A DNA stretch of 64,000 nucleotides from Halichondria panicea (lineage: Eukaryota; Porifera; Demospongiae; Suberitida; Halichondriidae), in NCBI RefSeq assembly GCF_963675165.1, contig NC_087385.1, positions 5,008,412 to 5,072,411 of the forward strand, read 5' to 3'. The position numbers were made by a program, and so were the translations under genes. Each line of letters begins with the position of its first letter. The first letter of the stretch is position 1. Under the pieces are notes generated by a model. That model was not told where the DNA came from, did no database searches, and saw only the letters and a program-made list of their open reading frames with translations. Positions 33,501-64,000 of this stretch are shown here, in pieces.

Positions 33501-34245
33501 CGACTCTGTCCATGTTCAGTCCTACAAGCTGAGTCCACCCTACACCCCATATGCTGAGGTGAGCACATACGTATATATGACACGCATGTCGTAGATATGA
33601 GTTTTAGATAGCTATGCTTTTAGCTACCAAGTATGCTGAGCAACTACATGCATGTATATTATAATGGGCGGTGATGTACATGTAAAATGGGGTCTGAAGG
33701 CAACTGGGCATATCACTTGATGAGTTTGTACAGTTAGTAGCTTATACGTGGCTTGTAACCTCATGTGTGCAAAATACATGTATTCATTTGACACCTTACT
33801 TTACACACATACACACCCACAGACCAGCTGCATGTACCCTAGTCCCCCTATGCTCACTCCGGCAGACACACCCACCTTCAAGTACAAGTTGGAGCAAGGG
33901 CTAAGTCCTGACTCGAGCCTCGAGAATGTGTCAATAGCAAGCTGCTCTTATACGTCATATCAAGATCCTGGAGCTAATAGCATTTACCCACCAGACACGT
34001 TTGGCATGGAGCTGATGAATGAGCAGAACTGCAGCAGTACCGTCATGTACACAAATGAACAGCCGATTGATTTCAAGATGAATTCTGCGAATACCACGGG
34101 AGTTACACAGCGTACAGTCAACGATGCCAGGCTACGATACTCAGGGAGTATGCCGGGTCGTCATGGCACTAGCACCGAGGAGACAGAGAGAATCAGTCAA
34201 TGGTCCCAATGGCTAAAAGGAACAGCCCCTCCTCCAGTTTTCTAG
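25975..34245 (+). CDS. bHLH-PAS transcription factor, HIF/SIM-like alpha class
   Basis: Twelve exons (25975-26000, 26139-26389, 27971-28032, 28283-28372, 29986-30186, 30299-30350, 30564-30690, 30926-31032, 32517-32664, 32806-33100, 33355-33558, 33823-34245) encode 661 residues. The bHLH region lies at ~12-60, with basic RRQKENDTFAEIAQ and helix 2 LDKASVLRVAINFMKLR, as in HIF and SIM. PAS-A contains AVDGFVMVFSADGQVLY and YLGLRQVDVIG. PAS-B contains SKHSLDLSYKSLDRR, WILGYDPSEMVG and WMWVRSKSYMMYN. The C-terminal 300 residues are Ser/Pro/Thr-rich. No LxxLAP oxygen-degradation motif was found. Such factors pair with ARNT-class partners in the nucleus. Assignment between HIF, SIM/NPAS and CLOCK-like branches is not settled by eye. 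Confidence 0.88.
26601..26785. mobile_element. Mariner-like MITE with TA duplication
   Basis: CCGTATTTTACTGGAAT on the left pairs with ATTCTAGTAATACGG on the right. It is flanked by TA at 26599-26600 and 26786-26787. The 185-bp element lies in intron 2 of the bHLH-PAS gene. The end sequence resembles that at 46012-46227 (CC..TAT). Confidence 0.7.
30474..30554. repeat. (CA)n microsatellite before exon 7 of bHLH-PAS gene
   Basis: About 40 CA units, ending 9 bp before the acceptor at 30563. Confidence 0.95.
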
Positions 34246-34919
34246 TTGGAACACGAACACACCAAACTATCGCATATAGTTACACACACACACACACTCA
34301 CATTCCCTAGACTCCTAGTAGATCTAGACCATACATTGTATATAGATAGACAAGTACTCATTAATTTCTTTTATCCATCACCTTTTTCCCATCCAAACAA
34401 TTATAATCCAATAATTTTGTTTTACTTATATACAACAAAAAGTGTGAACCTGTAATGAACCATCTATATAGTTGTTCCTAGCTACATGAGCTGGCTATAT
34501 TATAATTACACTCCACGTACTGATTGTCGTGCATGCATGCTGTATAGCAGGAAATTTTTGCTACTTGGCTTGAGAGCCCCTCAGAAGAAATATTCGTAAT
34601 TATAGATTGTAATATTCGCGTTTTAATGCCAGGAATGCCCACCAAGAGCTTTGCATGTGAAATACGGTTGCATGGAAGTTTATCCTAGTTTTAACTACTC
34701 TGCCCTCAAAAACGTGAGATTTTGCACTACACAAAAATGTCCCGCTATAACATACGGTATTAGAGCAAGCACAATGTAAGATAGATTACCGACAGAAATG
34801 ATACATATACAGTGTTAAACAGTTCAGACACAAATTGATGCTGATTTGACAAAATAATACGTACAAAACACATACAAAAACAACGAGTATTATTGTTCCC
34901 ACGTATCTATACTCTCTTG
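34246..34919. other. Convergent intergenic region
   Basis: This gap lies between the bHLH-PAS stop and the TMEM63 stop. It holds the two 3' UTRs and a short (CA) tract. No coding exon was seen. Confidence 0.5.
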
Positions 34920-62442
<27,523 letters not shown>

Positions 62443-62790
62443 CTGCAAAGAATATGGATACAAATATGAAAACACCGTGCATGGATGCTGATGCCTCGGT
62501 GGAAGCTTTTACGACATGAATATAATTACTATTACGGGGCGTAATAGTTAATCCATGACAATAGTTTTTGTTTTAGCTCAAAGCTATTGATAATCTGCAT
62601 TACTGCATTGCAACAGTATAGAGCAGTTTCAGCAATAATCTGACATTCACACTACTGTAATACCTTGCTCACACATTGCGCACCGAAGTACAATAGCTCG
62701 AATGTTGAAAGATAAAGTTCAGTTTATTTGCAACATACATGCATAAACACTTTATGACATTTATAGATCTACATGTTCCTAATCAATACA
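62443..62790. other. Gap between TMEM63 exon and next gene
   Basis: It contains degraded family R pieces (TGCTGATGCCTCGGTGGA at ~62488 and a GCGCACCGAAG end near 62690). No TMEM63 exon was recognised here. Confidence 0.5.
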
Positions 62791-64000
62791 TCACTTAGTT
62801 GCCAATATAGGTGCTATTAGTGGAGTGTATTCATCTGGATTTATTAAACGATCTGGAACGCTGTTCTCATCAATCGAAATCCGGCTTTTCGAGACATTGG
62901 TGAAGATGTAAAATCGGCAACATTTGATGAATGAGACGATCAATTTCCATGAAACATAGCACACAAAGTAAGCACAAGGTACACCAATTGAAATGTACAA
63001 TACCACCTTCGATACGTTATCGTACGCACGAATGTAGACATAAATACCCATTGTGAGGCCAAAGTATAACCACAAAAAAGAGTCAAGGGTGTTGTACTTG
63101 TCAATTCGATATGGACGCATAATAGCAACCACTGTAGACATTATGCAAGCTAGAAATTGATAAAAGAGAGAATAGTGTGACCCATTGATCGAAGACACCA
63201 ACACAATTCTCAACAAAAGGTAGAGTCCAGCAAACCAGCGATAGTCTCTTGTACCTGGGGTAGTGCCATTCTTGAAACAACCCTGAACTATGTTAGCCAT
63301 CTCGTGAAGTAAGGTACACCTGATTCTACAACAGAAAAGACATCTCTGGAAAATACGAATCTGATAGAACAAGATAAAAACAGTTGGGATAAAAACCATG
63401 GTAATGAGTACAAAGACAGAAATACCAAAATAAACAGCATAGTAGTTATTTGAGCTCACGCCATAAATACTTGCGTTATAGTACAATCTATATGTTTGGT
63501 TTCCATACTTGTCCAAAACAGGCACTTTCTGTAGCAGATAAAGTGAAATAGAACTGAATTTACAATACGAAAGTAGTATAAAAGTAGCAAAGGCATTCAC
63601 AACAGATCCTTTCAACTCCCAACTCCTACGACACCGTGCAAAACATTTATGAAATGGTTTCCAACAAATCACAAATATCTTAAATCCTTTGTTATGCATT
63701 GTTATGCACAAGTAAACAGCGACAGTGAAAAATATCGGGTAAAGCGCTATAATATATTCCAATGCCAACACAGTGAGCATGCTCACATCAGGGCCAATAC
63801 AAAATGATGGAATTAGAAAGTTAAAAAAGTCCAAACTGAAAATTCCATAGATGCCTGCAACAAAATCTACAACGACATTATAGGAACCATTGGCTAAAGA
63901 AATAGGATTGTTGCTGAAGACAGTGGTGATAATTTGGGCAGCCAATACAAATCCATTCAAGGCAGGAGATGCTACATTAATACGTAAAGCAATGACCAGC
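62791..64000 (-). CDS. Multi-membrane-segment protein, C-terminal part (runs off window)
   Basis: One uninterrupted minus-strand frame from the window edge to a stop at 62791, about 403 residues. It opens with LVIALRINVASPALNGFVLA and has at least six hydrophobic segments. The loops hold conserved-looking motifs such as PSFCIGPDVSMLTVLALEY, CWKPFHKCFARCRRSW, NAFATFILLSYCK, GTRDYRWFAGLYLLLR and RPYRIDKYNTLDSFLW. I recognise the pattern as the C-terminal membrane part of large, mostly uncharacterised receptor-like proteins that are abundant in sponges; that placement is from memory and the function is unknown. A short cytoplasmic tail ends in YTPLIAPILATK. It lies on the same strand as TMEM63 and just upstream of its first visible exon. 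Confidence 0.7.
   Translation of the reverse strand, partial: LVIALRINVASPALNGFVLAAQIITTVFSNNPISLANGSYNVVVDFVAGIYGIFSLDFFNFLIPSFCIGPDVSMLTVLALEYIIALYPIFFTVAVYLCITMHNKGFKIFVICWKPFHKCFARCRRSWELKGSVVNAFATFILLSYCKFSSISLYLLQKVPVLDKYGNQTYRLYYNASIYGVSSNNYYAVYFGISVFVLITMVFIPTVFILFYQIRIFQRCLFCCRIRCTLLHEMANIVQGCFKNGTTPGTRDYRWFAGLYLLLRIVLVSSINGSHYSLFYQFLACIMSTVVAIMRPYRIDKYNTLDSFLWLYFGLTMGIYVYIRAYDNVSKVVLYISIGVPCAYFVCYVSWKLIVSFIKCCRFYIFTNVSKSRISIDENSVPDRLINPDEYTPLIAPILATK

Overview
The window is nuclear DNA from an animal with compact, intron-rich genes (introns often 47-60 bp, GT-AG with two GC-AG exceptions). It is most likely a sponge, probably a demosponge. That is an inference from the family mix: very short introns, TNF-like ligands with an AAHI/GYYYVSSQ core, a multi-membrane-segment family that I associate with sponge genomes, and many small inverted-repeat elements. 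No bacterial operon signals, CRISPR array, tRNA or rRNA genes were seen.

Left part (1-14 kb): two terminal exons of an unrecognised minus-strand gene; a complete 13-exon RCC1+BTB gene (RCBTB type); then three TNF-superfamily-like ligand genes (two plus, one minus). Two are type II membrane proteins and one has a signal-peptide-like start. From 13.5 to 17.8 kb I see no confident gene, only tandem repeats.

Middle (17.8-34.3 kb): a dense housekeeping block. ZNHIT1 (minus) and RTF2 (plus) lie head to head. Glutathione reductase (plus) converges on an ANKRD49-type ankyrin gene (minus), which is head to head with a 12-exon bHLH-PAS transcription factor (plus). All were reconstructed exon by exon with consistent splice phases.

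Right part (34.9-62.4 kb): the C-terminal 450 residues of a TMEM63/OSCA/CSC1-type channel are encoded on the minus strand in 11 exons. One of its introns is about 22 kb long (38591-60634). It contains, on the opposite strand, a tandem array of four single-exon laccase-like multicopper oxidase genes plus a truncated fifth copy. Copies 1 and 4 are open, copies 2 and 3 each carry one nonsense codon, and copy 4 looks like a recombinant of two sequence types. The array is interleaved with at least five copies of a ~550-bp repeat, hAT-like and pogo-like non-autonomous elements, and long (AC)n tracts. The last 1.2 kb hold the C-terminal part of a large multi-membrane-segment protein on the minus strand. 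The N-terminal half of TMEM63 is not in the window, so this gene may also sit inside TMEM63.

The standout feature is the nested, antisense, intronless oxidase array inside the channel gene, with signs of recent duplication, gene conversion and decay.
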